Source: Bacteriovorax stolpii
Lineage (GTDB): Bacteria > Bdellovibrionota > Bacteriovoracia > Bacteriovoracales > Bacteriovoracaceae
Assembly (NCBI GenBank): GCA_945883845.1
Contig: CAMCYI010000001.1
Span: 62,001-126,000 of the forward strand
DNA length: 64,000 nt
Direction: 5' to 3'
Shown here: positions 35,026-43,849 of the stretch, one piece after another
Layout of the letters: the number at the start of each line of letters is the position of its first letter
How positions within the stretch are numbered: position 1 is the stretch's first letter
Made by a program: the position numbers and the translations under genes
The notes under the pieces: generated by a model
Databases searched by the model: none
Told to the model about the DNA's origin: nothing
What the model saw: only the letters and a program-made list of their open reading frames with translations

Positions 35026-37011
35026 TTACTCTAAGAAATGCTTTTTATTCTCTTCAATCGTGAACTCAACCTTCTTCTCAGTTCCAAGAATCGGATTTAC
35101 CACTTTCGCCTGATACGTTCCTTCCGGAATGGCCACATCGTTGAAAGGTAATGCCTTCTCAACAAGCTCATCACCGAAAGTATAGATCAACTTCGATCCT
35201 GCGGCGTAGTTCTGAGAAGAAGTCAAAAGACCTACTCTCGCTTTTTTCAGCACAGGCACTTCAATCTTCGCAGAGTTCTGATCGACAGTCAGTTTCACTT
35301 TTGTCGAATAAGGCATATGGCCTTGTTGCATCACCATTACTGTTACTTCTGAGTTCAGAGGGATTTTGATCGGACTGCCGACGTAATCGGTTTTGACGTT
35401 ATCGATATAAACTTCCATCGATACATCAACACCAGAGAACAGGAGTCGACCGGTAGTCGGTGCAGCTGGCTCTGCATTTTCAGATTCGGGCTGATCAGGT
35501 ACAGATGTAATCGTACGTGTCGGCTTTGGCGAACTCTCACCGTGAATCATGTTCTTCACATTGATCCCGATCAGCGATTCCACCATGTCGGACTGGAAGT
35601 ATGAGAATGCCATCAGAGAACATGCAAGGATCATGAGAGCGAACTTCTGCCTAGAAGCATCACTGTCGCCGTTGTCAGCTCCCGGACGTTGCATAATTCG
35701 GCTGTTTGTTTTTTCTTTGCCTGACTTCTTATCAGAAGTGATCTGTGACGGAGCAGCTCCGTTCTTTGCTGACTTCAGTGCAGGCTTCGCTGCAGGTTGA
35801 ATCTGAAGAGCAGATTTCTGAAGTTTACGAGTCGACGTTTTGTTTCCGTCTTCTTTCGGTCTTTCGATACCAATTCCCGTAGCGGCAGCAGCATCGACTT
35901 CCATCTCGATCATGCGGACTGTACCCACACGCTCTTTTGGCTTGTCGTCTTTCTTCTTGATGCCTTCCATTTCTTTACGGGCAATCTTACCTGTACGACT
36001 TTCTTCTTTTTTCAAATCTTCGATGTATGGAATAATATCGATCGACCCGTATGCCACAAACTTCTCGCGGTCAGTTGAGATCTCTTTCTTGAAGAGGTCA
36101 TCAGCGAACGTCTTCAAGTCCGATGCATTGAACTCCGGATATGTAGAATAGAGGAATTTAATCAAAGCACGGTTGAGCTGATCAAGGTTCTCGTAACGGT
36201 GAGAACGATCTTTCGAAAGTGCCTTCATCACAATCGCATCGAGTTCTTTAGGAACCGACGGATTGATCTGTGATGGAGGAAGGATCTTACAGGCCTGAAT
36301 CTGCTTCAGAACTGCGAGGTCATTGTTTGCCTGGAACAACTTACGTGAACAAAGAAGTTCCCAGAGTGTAATCCCTACTGCGAACTCATCGTAACGAGCA
36401 TCGAGTTCAAGACCATCAAGATATTCAGGAGCGAGGTAAGAGAGTTTCCCCTTGATCGTTCCAGCTTGAGTTGCTTCTGAGTTTGTATTGGCCTTTGCGA
36501 TACCGAAATCGATTACCTTCACGGCACCATCATACGTAAGCATGATGTTGTGTGGAGAAATATCACGGTGAACGATGTTGTATGGTTTACCAGTGAGTTT
36601 ATCTGTGAATGTATGAGCGTAATGAAGGCCCAGACACACCTGAGAAATAATGTAACAAGAGATCTCAACCGGGAAGACAACTTTCTTCTCTTTGAGACGA
36701 TCCAGATATTGCTTTAGATTCGCACCATGGATGTACTCCATCGCGGTATAAAGCTGACCATTGGTTTTACCATAGTCATAAACCTGCATGATATTTGGAT
36801 GAAGCATACCGAAGGTGATGTTCAACTCATCCTGGAACATACGAACGAAGGCTTCGTCATTCGAGAACTGCGGCTGAACCATCTTGATCGCAACAACTTT
36901 ATTCGCCTGCTCGCCGAGATAGCGGGCACGACAAATCTTGGCCATCCCCCCGTCTACCAGGTGATCCAAGATCAAATATTTTCCGAATCTTTGGAATTTG
37001 TTATCGCTCAT
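35026..37011 (-). CDS. Membrane Ser/Thr protein kinase with PEGA-like C-terminal repeats
   Basis: A 661-residue Hanks-type kinase. The domain (about 8-290) has all key residues: K43, E62, the HRD Asp150, Asn155 and the DFG Asp168, so it should be active. A basic, Thr/Ser-rich linker (about 330-450) leads to one membrane helix near 455-475. Outside it are two beta-rich repeats similar to PEGA domains (GRLLFSGVDVSMEVYIDN onward, and a final VEFTIEEN unit), a likely ligand or wall sensor. A perfect TATAAT lies upstream at 37066-37071 without a good -35. A terminator follows the gene. Confidence 0.93.
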   Translation of the reverse strand: MSDNKFQRFGKYLILDHLVDGGMAKICRARYLGEQANKVVAIKMVQPQFSNDEAFVRMFQDELNITFGMLHPNIMQVYDYGKTNGQLYTAMEYIHGANLKQYLDRLKEKKVVFPVEISCYIISQVCLGLHYAHTFTDKLTGKPYNIVHRDISPHNIMLTYDGAVKVIDFGIAKANTNSEATQAGTIKGKLSYLAPEYLDGLELDARYDEFAVGITLWELLCSRKLFQANNDLAVLKQIQACKILPPSQINPSVPKELDAIVMKALSKDRSHRYENLDQLNRALIKFLYSTYPEFNASDLKTFADDLFKKEISTDREKFVAYGSIDIIPYIEDLKKEESRTGKIARKEMEGIKKKDDKPKERVGTVRMIEMEVDAAAATGIGIERPKEDGNKTSTRKLQKSALQIQPAAKPALKSAKNGAAPSQITSDKKSGKEKTNSRIMQRPGADNGDSDASRQKFALMILACSLMAFSYFQSDMVESLIGINVKNMIHGESSPKPTRTITSVPDQPESENAEPAAPTTGRLLFSGVDVSMEVYIDNVKTDYVGSPIKIPLNSEVTVMVMQQGHMPYSTKVKLTVDQNSAKIEVPVLKKARVGLLTSSQNYAAGSKLIYTFGDELVEKALPFNDVAIPEGTYQAKVVNPILGTEKKVEFTIEENKKHFLE

Positions 37012-37111
37012 ATTGCCTCAATATCATATCGGCTAGTGCGGAAAGATCTTGAGCGCAAAATGTCTATTATATACATCTTTGGGAAACTTAGAATTCCAAG
37101 AACTTAGGCCT

Positions 37112-37642
37112 CTAAAGTTGGATCTCGAGATGCCGGAAACCTGGAAAGTTGATCGCAACATTCGCCGTATTAAGTCTGGATGGACTACGTTTGCAGTACC
37201 CCATGATCTTGTAATTCTGTAGCCTCCAATCTGAGGCAGATGGGTGACTCTTTAAATACGAAGAGAAATTATTAAGAACAACATCATCATACCCGTTCAA
37301 TTTCATCTGCTCGCGAAAGTTTACATGAGAAATTTTTGCGGGATCTGCACTGTAACCGGCCGTCACAAGAAATGTCTCACACTTCGTGAAGAATTCTTTT
37401 TCAGTCGGAGAAAACCACTTCGCAAACGGTGAATCAAGGTTCGCATTCCAGAAGACGGCATCGTAATACAATGTCACCCCGTGGTACCAGCTCATCCGAT
37501 TCATATTGAGAGTGTCATCCCATGATTCTTTTTGGTAGATCCCGCCTCTTAAAGTTACTCTTCCAGTCGTCGTCTGGTTATAAGTTTTATAACTGGCACA
37601 ACCAAAAGCCGCGAGTAGCAGCAATCCAAAAATGTATCTCAC
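37112..37642 (-). CDS. Putative lipoprotein
   Basis: A 176-residue protein with a hydrophobic N-terminus and a probable lipobox (LLAAFGC), so it is likely membrane-anchored through a lipidated Cys. The start is GTG and overlaps the hydrolase stop as GTGA. Function unknown. It is the third gene of a PilZ-hydrolase-lipoprotein operon. Confidence 0.7.
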   Translation of the reverse strand: MRYIFGLLLLAAFGCASYKTYNQTTTGRVTLRGGIYQKESWDDTLNMNRMSWYHGVTLYYDAVFWNANLDSPFAKWFSPTEKEFFTKCETFLVTAGYSADPAKISHVNFREQMKLNGYDDVVLNNFSSYLKSHPSASDWRLQNYKIMGYCKRSPSRLNTANVAINFPGFRHLEIQL

Positions 37643-38526
37643 AGTTTCTCCTTAAGTTGCTTATCTACCCATTTCCGCATCGTCTGGAAAATATCCTGAC
37701 GATCAGTCTCGTTCCATAGTTCATGCCTGTGCTCAGGATATTGTACGATCGTGGACAGCTTTTTATCAATCCCATGAGCGAAAAGGACGGTGCTTTCCGG
37801 TTCAACCAGGACATCTGACCCGGCGACCAGGAATAGACATGGAAATTTAAAGTAATATGAAAGGCCTCGGATGCGGGTACTGGCGTCCAGAATGTGCTTG
37901 ATCATTCTCACAGTGATAAACCTTGGGATTAAGGAATCCGTATCAAAATCATTGGCACGATCTACATCCCGGGAGAGATCGGAGCCCTTATAGATCATCG
38001 GAATGTGAAGTTTTGGGAAAACTCGATCAAGCTGCTCAACCAGCGAATCCGTATTCACACCCAGGGCATTTTTGGGTTTGATACAAGGGCTTGAAAAAAT
38101 CACACCTGAAAGCGGAAGATCCCAGCCATAAGAAGAATCGAGGATCCTTGTAAGTGCAATGAGGCCACCGAGACTGTGGGCACAGATAAAGGTCCTGCAC
38201 TCTTCACCAACCTGCTCTTGAGCAAATGTTCCTACTGTTAGCATGTCGTTTACATATGTTTTAAAATCCGGGACGTACGCTCTTGTTCCCCCGCTTCTCC
38301 CGTGACCGATATGATCAAAAACAGTCACAGCAACGTCATGGTATGACTTCATCCAGAAATCTACGAGGTCCTGATGACGGCCTGAATGTTCGAGGGCACC
38401 GTGTACGATGATGAATTGAATGCGCGGCTTACCCCGCCAGAATCTTCTGATAAAGAGAGTAGACTCTCCATCACTCGAGGTCAGTGAGTGATCTTCGGAC
38501 TTAGAATCTGCGAGAGCTTGCGCCAT
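37639..38526 (-). CDS. Alpha/beta hydrolase (monoacylglycerol lipase-like)
   Basis: A 295-residue serine hydrolase of the lysophospholipase/monoglyceride lipase group. The oxyanion segment VHGALEHSGRH, the nucleophile elbow AHSLGGL and the C-terminal His (HRHELWNE) form the expected frame of the catalytic triad; the Asp is probably in LVAGSDVLV. No signal peptide is seen, so it is probably cytoplasmic, perhaps recycling lipids. It starts two bases after the PilZ gene and is coupled to the lipoprotein gene. Confidence 0.88.
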   Translation of the reverse strand: MAQALADSKSEDHSLTSSDGESTLFIRRFWRGKPRIQFIIVHGALEHSGRHQDLVDFWMKSYHDVAVTVFDHIGHGRSGGTRAYVPDFKTYVNDMLTVGTFAQEQVGEECRTFICAHSLGGLIALTRILDSSYGWDLPLSGVIFSSPCIKPKNALGVNTDSLVEQLDRVFPKLHIPMIYKGSDLSRDVDRANDFDTDSLIPRFITVRMIKHILDASTRIRGLSYYFKFPCLFLVAGSDVLVEPESTVLFAHGIDKKLSTIVQYPEHRHELWNETDRQDIFQTMRKWVDKQLKEKL

Positions 38527-38528
38527 TT

Positions 38529-39338
38529 TTAATTTTCTTGCACGAATTTTTCAATCGAGCGTTTTGCCTCTTCGTTCAGTCCCTGGAATCGGAAAGAGAA
38601 TCCGTTATTTCCTTCGAGGATTCGCACAACAACGCCCGAAGCCGTGAAGTGATAATCTGAATTTTCAGGATGAACGTTGATGCTGATTTTTTCACCGGCG
38701 GTACCCTGATAGTTATCGACAAGAACCTGCATCCCACCGATCGAAATATCACGGCAGATTCCGGAAAAAACATTTTTGTTATTGTGAACGAGGAGTCTTG
38801 CAACGAATGGTTTTCTGACATTCGTTCTCTTGTCTGCTTCTTTAATTGTTGGAGGAAGTTCTTCGAAGATCTCCTGATACTCAGGATAGTCTGCGAGGAT
38901 TTTCCACTCTTTCATTCCCGTCATGAAGACAAATGTTTTACCGTTGATACGGTTTTCTTTGAACAACTGTTTAATTTGTTTGACGGAAAAGGGACCGTAA
39001 TCTGCAGTAGCTCCGCCTCTGTCGTCGCCGATACGAACGAAGACGAGACGCTCATCAGGATTGAGCGACTTGAGACTGATTTCTATATATTGTGTTTTAA
39101 CTTCTACGGGTGGCGCAGGAGCTTTGAATTTCGGAGCTGCAGCTACTGCAACGGGTGCCTGCGCAGGTGTGGCCTGAAGCTCATCACATTCTTTTACTTT
39201 CTTCCAGTTTTCAAAACCTTTTTTCCAGACGAAATCTTCAAATTTAAGTTCTGATCTTGAAATCATTTCGACCAATACTTCTATCGCAACGGGCCCCTGT
39301 CTGTTGCCCATTTGCACGTAATACCAGTTATCCGCCAT
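38529..39338 (-). CDS. GYF2-GYF2-PilZ protein, putative c-di-GMP receptor
   Basis: A 269-residue protein. The first domain is a GYF_2 fold (WYYVQMGNRQGPV, then VWKKGFENWKKV, 5-50), followed by an Ala/Pro linker and a second GYF_2-like unit (YGPFSVKQIKQLF, FVFMTGMKEWKIL, about 112-150). The C-terminal PilZ domain keeps both c-di-GMP motifs: R171xxxR175 and D197-I-S199-xx-G202. It should therefore sense c-di-GMP and pass it on by protein contact. The ATG at 39338 is chosen because GAGGGG lies just before it. First gene of a three-gene operon. Confidence 0.9.
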   Translation of the reverse strand: MADNWYYVQMGNRQGPVAIEVLVEMISRSELKFEDFVWKKGFENWKKVKECDELQATPAQAPVAVAAAPKFKAPAPPVEVKTQYIEISLKSLNPDERLVFVRIGDDRGGATADYGPFSVKQIKQLFKENRINGKTFVFMTGMKEWKILADYPEYQEIFEELPPTIKEADKRTNVRKPFVARLLVHNNKNVFSGICRDISIGGMQVLVDNYQGTAGEKISINVHPENSDYHFTASGVVVRILEGNNGFSFRFQGLNEEAKRSIEKFVQEN

Positions 39339-39464
39339 AAACCCCTCAAGCATTTGAAATAATTGTTACTGATAGTTTAACCTAATAGAATGACGAAGAC
39401 CGCGCGGAGGCAAGAATTTCCCAGCCTCCTCAAGATTTTCAACGGATTCAGTCTGATATTTGAT

Positions 39465-39492
39465 TTAAGTTTCCGGCTTCAATCACCGATGA
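39465..39492 (+). promoter_or_regulatory. Candidate FliA (sigma-28) promoter
   Basis: TTAAGTTT at 39465-39472 and ACCGATGA at 39485-39492 resemble the flagellar sigma-28 consensus TAAAGTTT with GCCGATAA. Taking TAAG at 39466-39469 as the -35 core, the gap is 15 bases, the usual distance. It lies 28 bases before the vWA lipoprotein gene. A 6-bp inverted repeat (39406-39411 with 39424-39429) lies further upstream in the same divergent gap. Confidence 0.45.
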
Positions 39493-39519
39493 GATTCCTA
39501 GAAAACCTTAAGGTGTAAT

Positions 39520-40932
39520 ATGAAAAATTCAAAACAGGCCCTCTCTTCTCTTCTTCTTCTCCTTGCCCTTGTCGGCTGTGGAAAGGAACAATTCGGAGGC
39601 GCTCCACAGTCTTCTTCGAGTGAAGTCCAGGGCCTTACGAAATATGTGCAGGATTCATGCTCGCAGATGACTCTGATTAAGCCACAAGTTGATATCCTTT
39701 ATGTTGTCGATAACTCTGCCAGTAACACATATATCAGCAGCAGCATTAAGAATACAATCCTCAAGACAGTGGATTCTATTTCAAAAGACTTCGACTATCG
39801 CGTGATCGGAACTGGTGTTTTACCAGAGGGCTCTAGTCCGAATAGTCACTTCCAGGTTTTAACCAACTCTACCTTGTCTCCTTATAACGGATCGAACCGC
39901 ATTCTGACGGCATCACAATTTGATTTCTTTGAAGGCAGTGTTTCCGGTGGTGCTGCTGAAGCAGGATTAAAGAGAACGATTGAGTTCATCAACGCTAACA
40001 GAAGTGGATCGAATCCCGTGTTCAGACAAGGTGCCAATCTACTCGTGGTTTTATTTTCTAACGGTCGCGACACTGAAGTAGAAGTTCAAAGTCAATTTAA
40101 TGATTCAACAACTGTGAACACATCTGTCTACAATGCAAGACTTGCAAGCTTAAGAGCAATCAAAACGAATCTCAGTCTCGCAAACCTGCGCATGCTTTCT
40201 GTGACAGCTCACTCTGCCTGTCAGTCCGGCTGGAAAGACTCATCGAAGTCATATAAGAATATGGCAAAGAGCCTTTACTTAGATTCAGGTGCCACTGACT
40301 CTTCTTCGCAGGATAGTTACGATTTATGTAGCTCATCTGTTGTCTCCGGAGTTTTCCAGGACGTAAACAGATCGATTCAAAAAGTTATCATTCCTCACAA
40401 GTACCTGTACTGGCCGATTACTTTCACGAGTAGCGACAACATCGACCTGAATACAATGCAGGTTCGTGTAGGATCTTCACTCCTTGTACGTAATTCTGAA
40501 TACACGTACATCGACAACGCCAGTCTCTCCACTTACAACACACGTATATCACCGAGTATTGGTGAACCGACCAACGCACGTCACTTGATTCAGTTCACTC
40601 CTGGTAATGAAGTTGAATATCCAAACTGTGTGACCATCACATCATCAAGCAAGGTCGAATACTTTGGTTACATTGTTCTTCCACGCGAACCTAAACCGGA
40701 AACGATTGTTGTCCGTATTAATGGTGTTGATATTCCGAAGAGTGGAACAAACGGTTGGAGCTACATCGGGAACGCGACGAAATCCAACGTGAAGGTTCAA
40801 TTTGCCGGATGTAACTGTGACCTGACCCCGGCGATCCCGAAATCTGGTTTCATGATTCAGCTCAACGGAACTGGTAACTACTACAAGTCCGGTGACTCAG
40901 TTGAAGCATTCTATGTGGGTTCAGGGATCTAA
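39520..40932 (+). CDS. vWA-domain lipoprotein
   Basis: A 470-residue surface or periplasmic lipoprotein with a lipobox LVGC (Cys20). A von Willebrand A-like domain starts near 55 with a MIDAS motif D64-x-S66-x-S68 (VVDNSAS), which binds a metal and often mediates adhesion. The second half is beta-rich and contains a Cys pair (GCNCDLTP). It is preceded by a FliA-like promoter, which would link it to the motile phase. It is convergent with the cyclic-nucleotide gene, overlapping by 4 bases. Function unproven. Confidence 0.85.
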   Translation: MKNSKQALSSLLLLLALVGCGKEQFGGAPQSSSSEVQGLTKYVQDSCSQMTLIKPQVDILYVVDNSASNTYISSSIKNTILKTVDSISKDFDYRVIGTGVLPEGSSPNSHFQVLTNSTLSPYNGSNRILTASQFDFFEGSVSGGAAEAGLKRTIEFINANRSGSNPVFRQGANLLVVLFSNGRDTEVEVQSQFNDSTTVNTSVYNARLASLRAIKTNLSLANLRMLSVTAHSACQSGWKDSSKSYKNMAKSLYLDSGATDSSSQDSYDLCSSSVVSGVFQDVNRSIQKVIIPHKYLYWPITFTSSDNIDLNTMQVRVGSSLLVRNSEYTYIDNASLSTYNTRISPSIGEPTNARHLIQFTPGNEVEYPNCVTITSSSKVEYFGYIVLPREPKPETIVVRINGVDIPKSGTNGWSYIGNATKSNVKVQFAGCNCDLTPAIPKSGFMIQLNGTGNYYKSGDSVEAFYVGSGI

Positions 40933-42032
40933 GTCGCCGTTGCCGCTTTCTCAGCGTTAAGCTTGCGGATAGCACTCATAAAACGGATGATGGGATACAT
41001 CTTTTGAATCTTGGGCATGTCCGCTTCCACGAACACCATTCCATCTTTCATTAAGACTTCACCAAAAAGACCAGTGATCTTTCCGTCGTCGAGATTATCG
41101 ATATTGATGGGAACATTTCTTTGCTTGAAATCATCGATGACCGGAGTCAGGAGATAGTACTTCGTGAATTTCGGAGCTACGTCATCCACAACTTTGAGGT
41201 TAGGAATATCAATCATGGCATTCGATGGGAGCTTCTCCAGCATCTTGGCGATGATCTGCTCGCACTTATCAGAAATCTTCATCTTCTTCTCATCCGGAAT
41301 ATGCCTTTCAGCATTATAAAATATAAAGATCTGACGGATCAAATCCATGTTCTTCAGAAGAAGCATGTTCGGCATTTTATCGGCGTCGTCGTGAATTTCC
41401 ATCCACCCAAGACTGCATAGAAGACTCAGCATGCTTTCAAGCTTCACTTCCATGATCTGGTACATGTCTTGCGTGTACATCGTGAGAGTCTTACGACTGA
41501 CGGCCATCGCCTGGGACTTCGCCTCTCCATGTGCTTTGAAGACGAGGAACATCGTCCCAAGAATTCTCATCACTTCGAGTGTCTTTAAAAATTCGTAACC
41601 AGCACCTTTTCCGTAATTATTTGTCGAATTATCTTCGAGCTCGCGGACTCGGGAATTTGTTTTCCGCAGGCGAGCGACGAGAGTGTTGATGATGGTCTTG
41701 AACCATGGATTAAGTGAAGACATGGTTTTGCCGAAAGCAACGAAGGAAATCTCAATCACTTCAACTGAAGTCAGCGCAGCTGCCGAGCAAGAACGCTTGC
41801 GGCCTGAACCGTCTTCATCGAAGTACGCCATCTCCCCGATCACTTCTCCGGAACGAAGAACGGCGAGTTCAATGAACCCCTTCCCTTTCGGGCGGAACAG
41901 ACGAACCTGGCCTTTCTGGATAATGAAGAGAGAGTCTGAGTAGTCATTCTCATTGAATAACATTTCTCCAGGCTTCAGGGCGCGCAGACCGGATTTGCCT
42001 TGTTCTTTCGCCTGAGGCGCTGGAGTGGTCAT
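40929..42032 (-). CDS. Cyclic-nucleotide-binding domain protein
   Basis: A 367-residue protein. The N-terminal 120 residues are a cNMP-binding fold (LKPGEMLFNENDYSDSLFIIQKGQVRL, split by loops; then GEMAYFDEDGSGRKRSCSA with the phosphate-binding cassette Arg). The C-terminal 220 residues are not a Crp helix-turn-helix; they are helical and unassigned. It starts within the thiolase stop (TAATG), so the two are coupled. Ligand and output are unknown. Confidence 0.85.
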   Translation of the reverse strand: MTTPAPQAKEQGKSGLRALKPGEMLFNENDYSDSLFIIQKGQVRLFRPKGKGFIELAVLRSGEVIGEMAYFDEDGSGRKRSCSAAALTSVEVIEISFVAFGKTMSSLNPWFKTIINTLVARLRKTNSRVRELEDNSTNNYGKGAGYEFLKTLEVMRILGTMFLVFKAHGEAKSQAMAVSRKTLTMYTQDMYQIMEVKLESMLSLLCSLGWMEIHDDADKMPNMLLLKNMDLIRQIFIFYNAERHIPDEKKMKISDKCEQIIAKMLEKLPSNAMIDIPNLKVVDDVAPKFTKYYLLTPVIDDFKQRNVPINIDNLDDGKITGLFGEVLMKDGMVFVEADMPKIQKMYPIIRFMSAIRKLNAEKAATAT

Positions 42033-43195
42033 TATTTAAGTCTTTCGATAATGAGGCTGAGTGCTTCACCACCACCGATACAGATAGCGGTACAACCGTA
42101 TTTTGCTTTTTTCTTCTTCATCGCATTCATCAAAGTAACAAGGATTCTTGCACCAGAGGCACCGATAGGGTGACCGATAGCGACTGCTCCGCCGAAAACG
42201 TTGACTTTGCTATGAGGAATTTTAAGTTCTTTCATCGCGGCCATTGTGACTGCAGCAAAAGCTTCGTTAATCTCAAAAAGATCAATCTGCTCGAGAGAAA
42301 GGTTAGCTTTCTTTAGTGACTTCTCAATCGCACCAACCGGAGCTGTGGTAAACCAGTTCGGCTCGTGAGCGTTAGATGCCCACGCAAGAATTTTAAATTC
42401 TGCGCTTGATGCAAAAGCATCTCCACCGAGAACAACAGCGGCAGCACCATCATTGATCGTCGATGCATTGGCTGCTGTGATCGTTCCGTTTTTATCGAAT
42501 GCAGGTTTGAGGCCCGGCATCTTTTCGAAGTTTGCCTTGAAAGGACCTTCATCTTCAGTCACGTCTACAGTTCCGCCTTTGGCAGGAACTTTAACCGCAA
42601 CGATCTCATCTTTGAAAATGCCTTCCTTAGAAGAAGCTTGTGCACGTTTGAACGATTCGATCGCAAATGCATCCTGCTCTTCACGGCTCATGTTGTATTT
42701 TTTTGTACACTCTTCAGCACACACACCCATGGCCACATTTTGATAAGCATCTGTGAGACCATCAAAGGCCATTGAGTCTTTCATCTCAGTGTTGCCGTAT
42801 TTGAAACCAGAACGTGAGTTCATAAGAAGGTGGGGAGCAAGAGACATTGATTCCATACCACCTGCAACAACCACTTGATTGTCACCAGTCATGATGGAAC
42901 GTGCACCGAGGATCACACTTTGTAATCCTGAGCCGCAAACTTTTCCGACAGTTGTTGCCGGAACAGTATTTGGAAGACCTGCACCCAGGAGTGCCTGACG
43001 TGCGGGTGCCTGGCCGATACCGGAAGTAAGAACGTTGCCCATGAAAACTTCGTCGACTTTTGATTTTTCAATGTTCGCTTTCTGAAGTGCGCCTTCAATG
43101 GCAGTGGCGCCAAGTTTTGTTGCAGGAACCTGAGAAAGCGTTCCTAAAAAACTTCCAATGGGGGTTCTTGCACCACCAAGAATATAAACAGCCAT
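42032..43195 (-). CDS. Acetyl-CoA C-acetyltransferase (thiolase)
   Basis: Thiolase of 387 residues that joins or splits acetyl-CoA units, either ending beta-oxidation or making acetoacetyl-CoA. The nucleophile is Cys87 (KVCGSGLQS), the catalytic His is in GHPIGASGAR, and the second Cys is in AICIGGGEAL. The length is normal for a degradative/biosynthetic thiolase. It would complete the cycle with the hydratase and dehydrogenases at 45-48 kb. Confidence 0.95.
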   Translation of the reverse strand: MAVYILGGARTPIGSFLGTLSQVPATKLGATAIEGALQKANIEKSKVDEVFMGNVLTSGIGQAPARQALLGAGLPNTVPATTVGKVCGSGLQSVILGARSIMTGDNQVVVAGGMESMSLAPHLLMNSRSGFKYGNTEMKDSMAFDGLTDAYQNVAMGVCAEECTKKYNMSREEQDAFAIESFKRAQASSKEGIFKDEIVAVKVPAKGGTVDVTEDEGPFKANFEKMPGLKPAFDKNGTITAANASTINDGAAAVVLGGDAFASSAEFKILAWASNAHEPNWFTTAPVGAIEKSLKKANLSLEQIDLFEINEAFAAVTMAAMKELKIPHSKVNVFGGAVAIGHPIGASGARILVTLMNAMKKKKAKYGCTAICIGGGEALSLIIERLK

Positions 43196-43293
43196 AAAGA
43201 GTCCTTTATCAGAATGTAGTGATTGTCTTTCTTACTTAAATATTTTAATGAAGGGAGTCGTAAATTACTAGCAAAAATCCCTCTCTATGGCAG

Positions 43294-43806
43294 GTGGTCA
43301 TGATTCTCGGAAAAAATAAGTCATCGAAGGCCGGAAAGAACATTCCTCAAGACTGGACTGAAGGTCTTGCGGTCCTCTTGAACGATACCTACAAATCTCA
43401 GTGCAAATCAGACAAACGTTATTTTGATGTTTACGGTCAGATTTTTCAGGAAGAACTCCTAGTCGTTGTCTCCTACCTCTTCGAGGCCAACGAAGCCGAT
43501 ACTCCCCTTGCCCTCTTTCTTTCTTGCGACGCAAGTCAGATGGAAAGCACGGCCAAAGTTAAAGAAACCCAGCTCGCTTATACGGATCTCGCTGGTCTTT
43601 TCTTCGATGAAATCTTTTCCCAGGATGAATTCAGGGATTTTGAACCGGCCTGGCAGGAAGTGGACTATAAAGGGCAGAAGTACTCTTACAAGATCACGAG
43701 AGAAAATATTAATCTCTCGCTGGAAGCTGATAAACTTTTGGGTGATGAGTTCCTTGCTGAAGAGATATTTGACGACGAAGACGAAGATAACAAAAACTAT
43801 CAGTGA
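43294..43806 (+). CDS. Hypothetical acidic protein
   Basis: A protein of up to 170 residues, with an alternative ATG at 43300. It is soluble, with a basic N-terminus and a very acidic tail (EEIFDDEDEDN). No family recognised. It is divergent from the thiolase gene and ends 4 bases before a two-way terminator shared with the H1-like gene. Confidence 0.65.
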   Translation: MVMILGKNKSSKAGKNIPQDWTEGLAVLLNDTYKSQCKSDKRYFDVYGQIFQEELLVVVSYLFEANEADTPLALFLSCDASQMESTAKVKETQLAYTDLAGLFFDEIFSQDEFRDFEPAWQEVDYKGQKYSYKITRENINLSLEADKLLGDEFLAEEIFDDEDEDNKNYQ

Positions 43807-43810
43807 TTAT

Positions 43811-43842
43811 AAAGAAAAGGCTCCTTTCGGAGCCTTTCTTTT
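43811..43842. terminator. Bidirectional Rho-independent terminator
   Basis: AAAGGCTCC at 43816-43824 and its complement at 43829-43837 with a TTTC loop. T-rich tails lie on both sides, so it serves the plus-strand gene ending at 43806 and the minus-strand gene ending at 43850. Confidence 0.85.
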
Positions 43843-43849
43843 AATAAAA

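Noticed and set aside
37066..37071. Perfect TATAAT upstream of the Ser/Thr kinase (minus strand)
   Set aside because: No acceptable -35 lies 16-18 bases further up, so it is noted in the kinase entry but not listed as a promoter.
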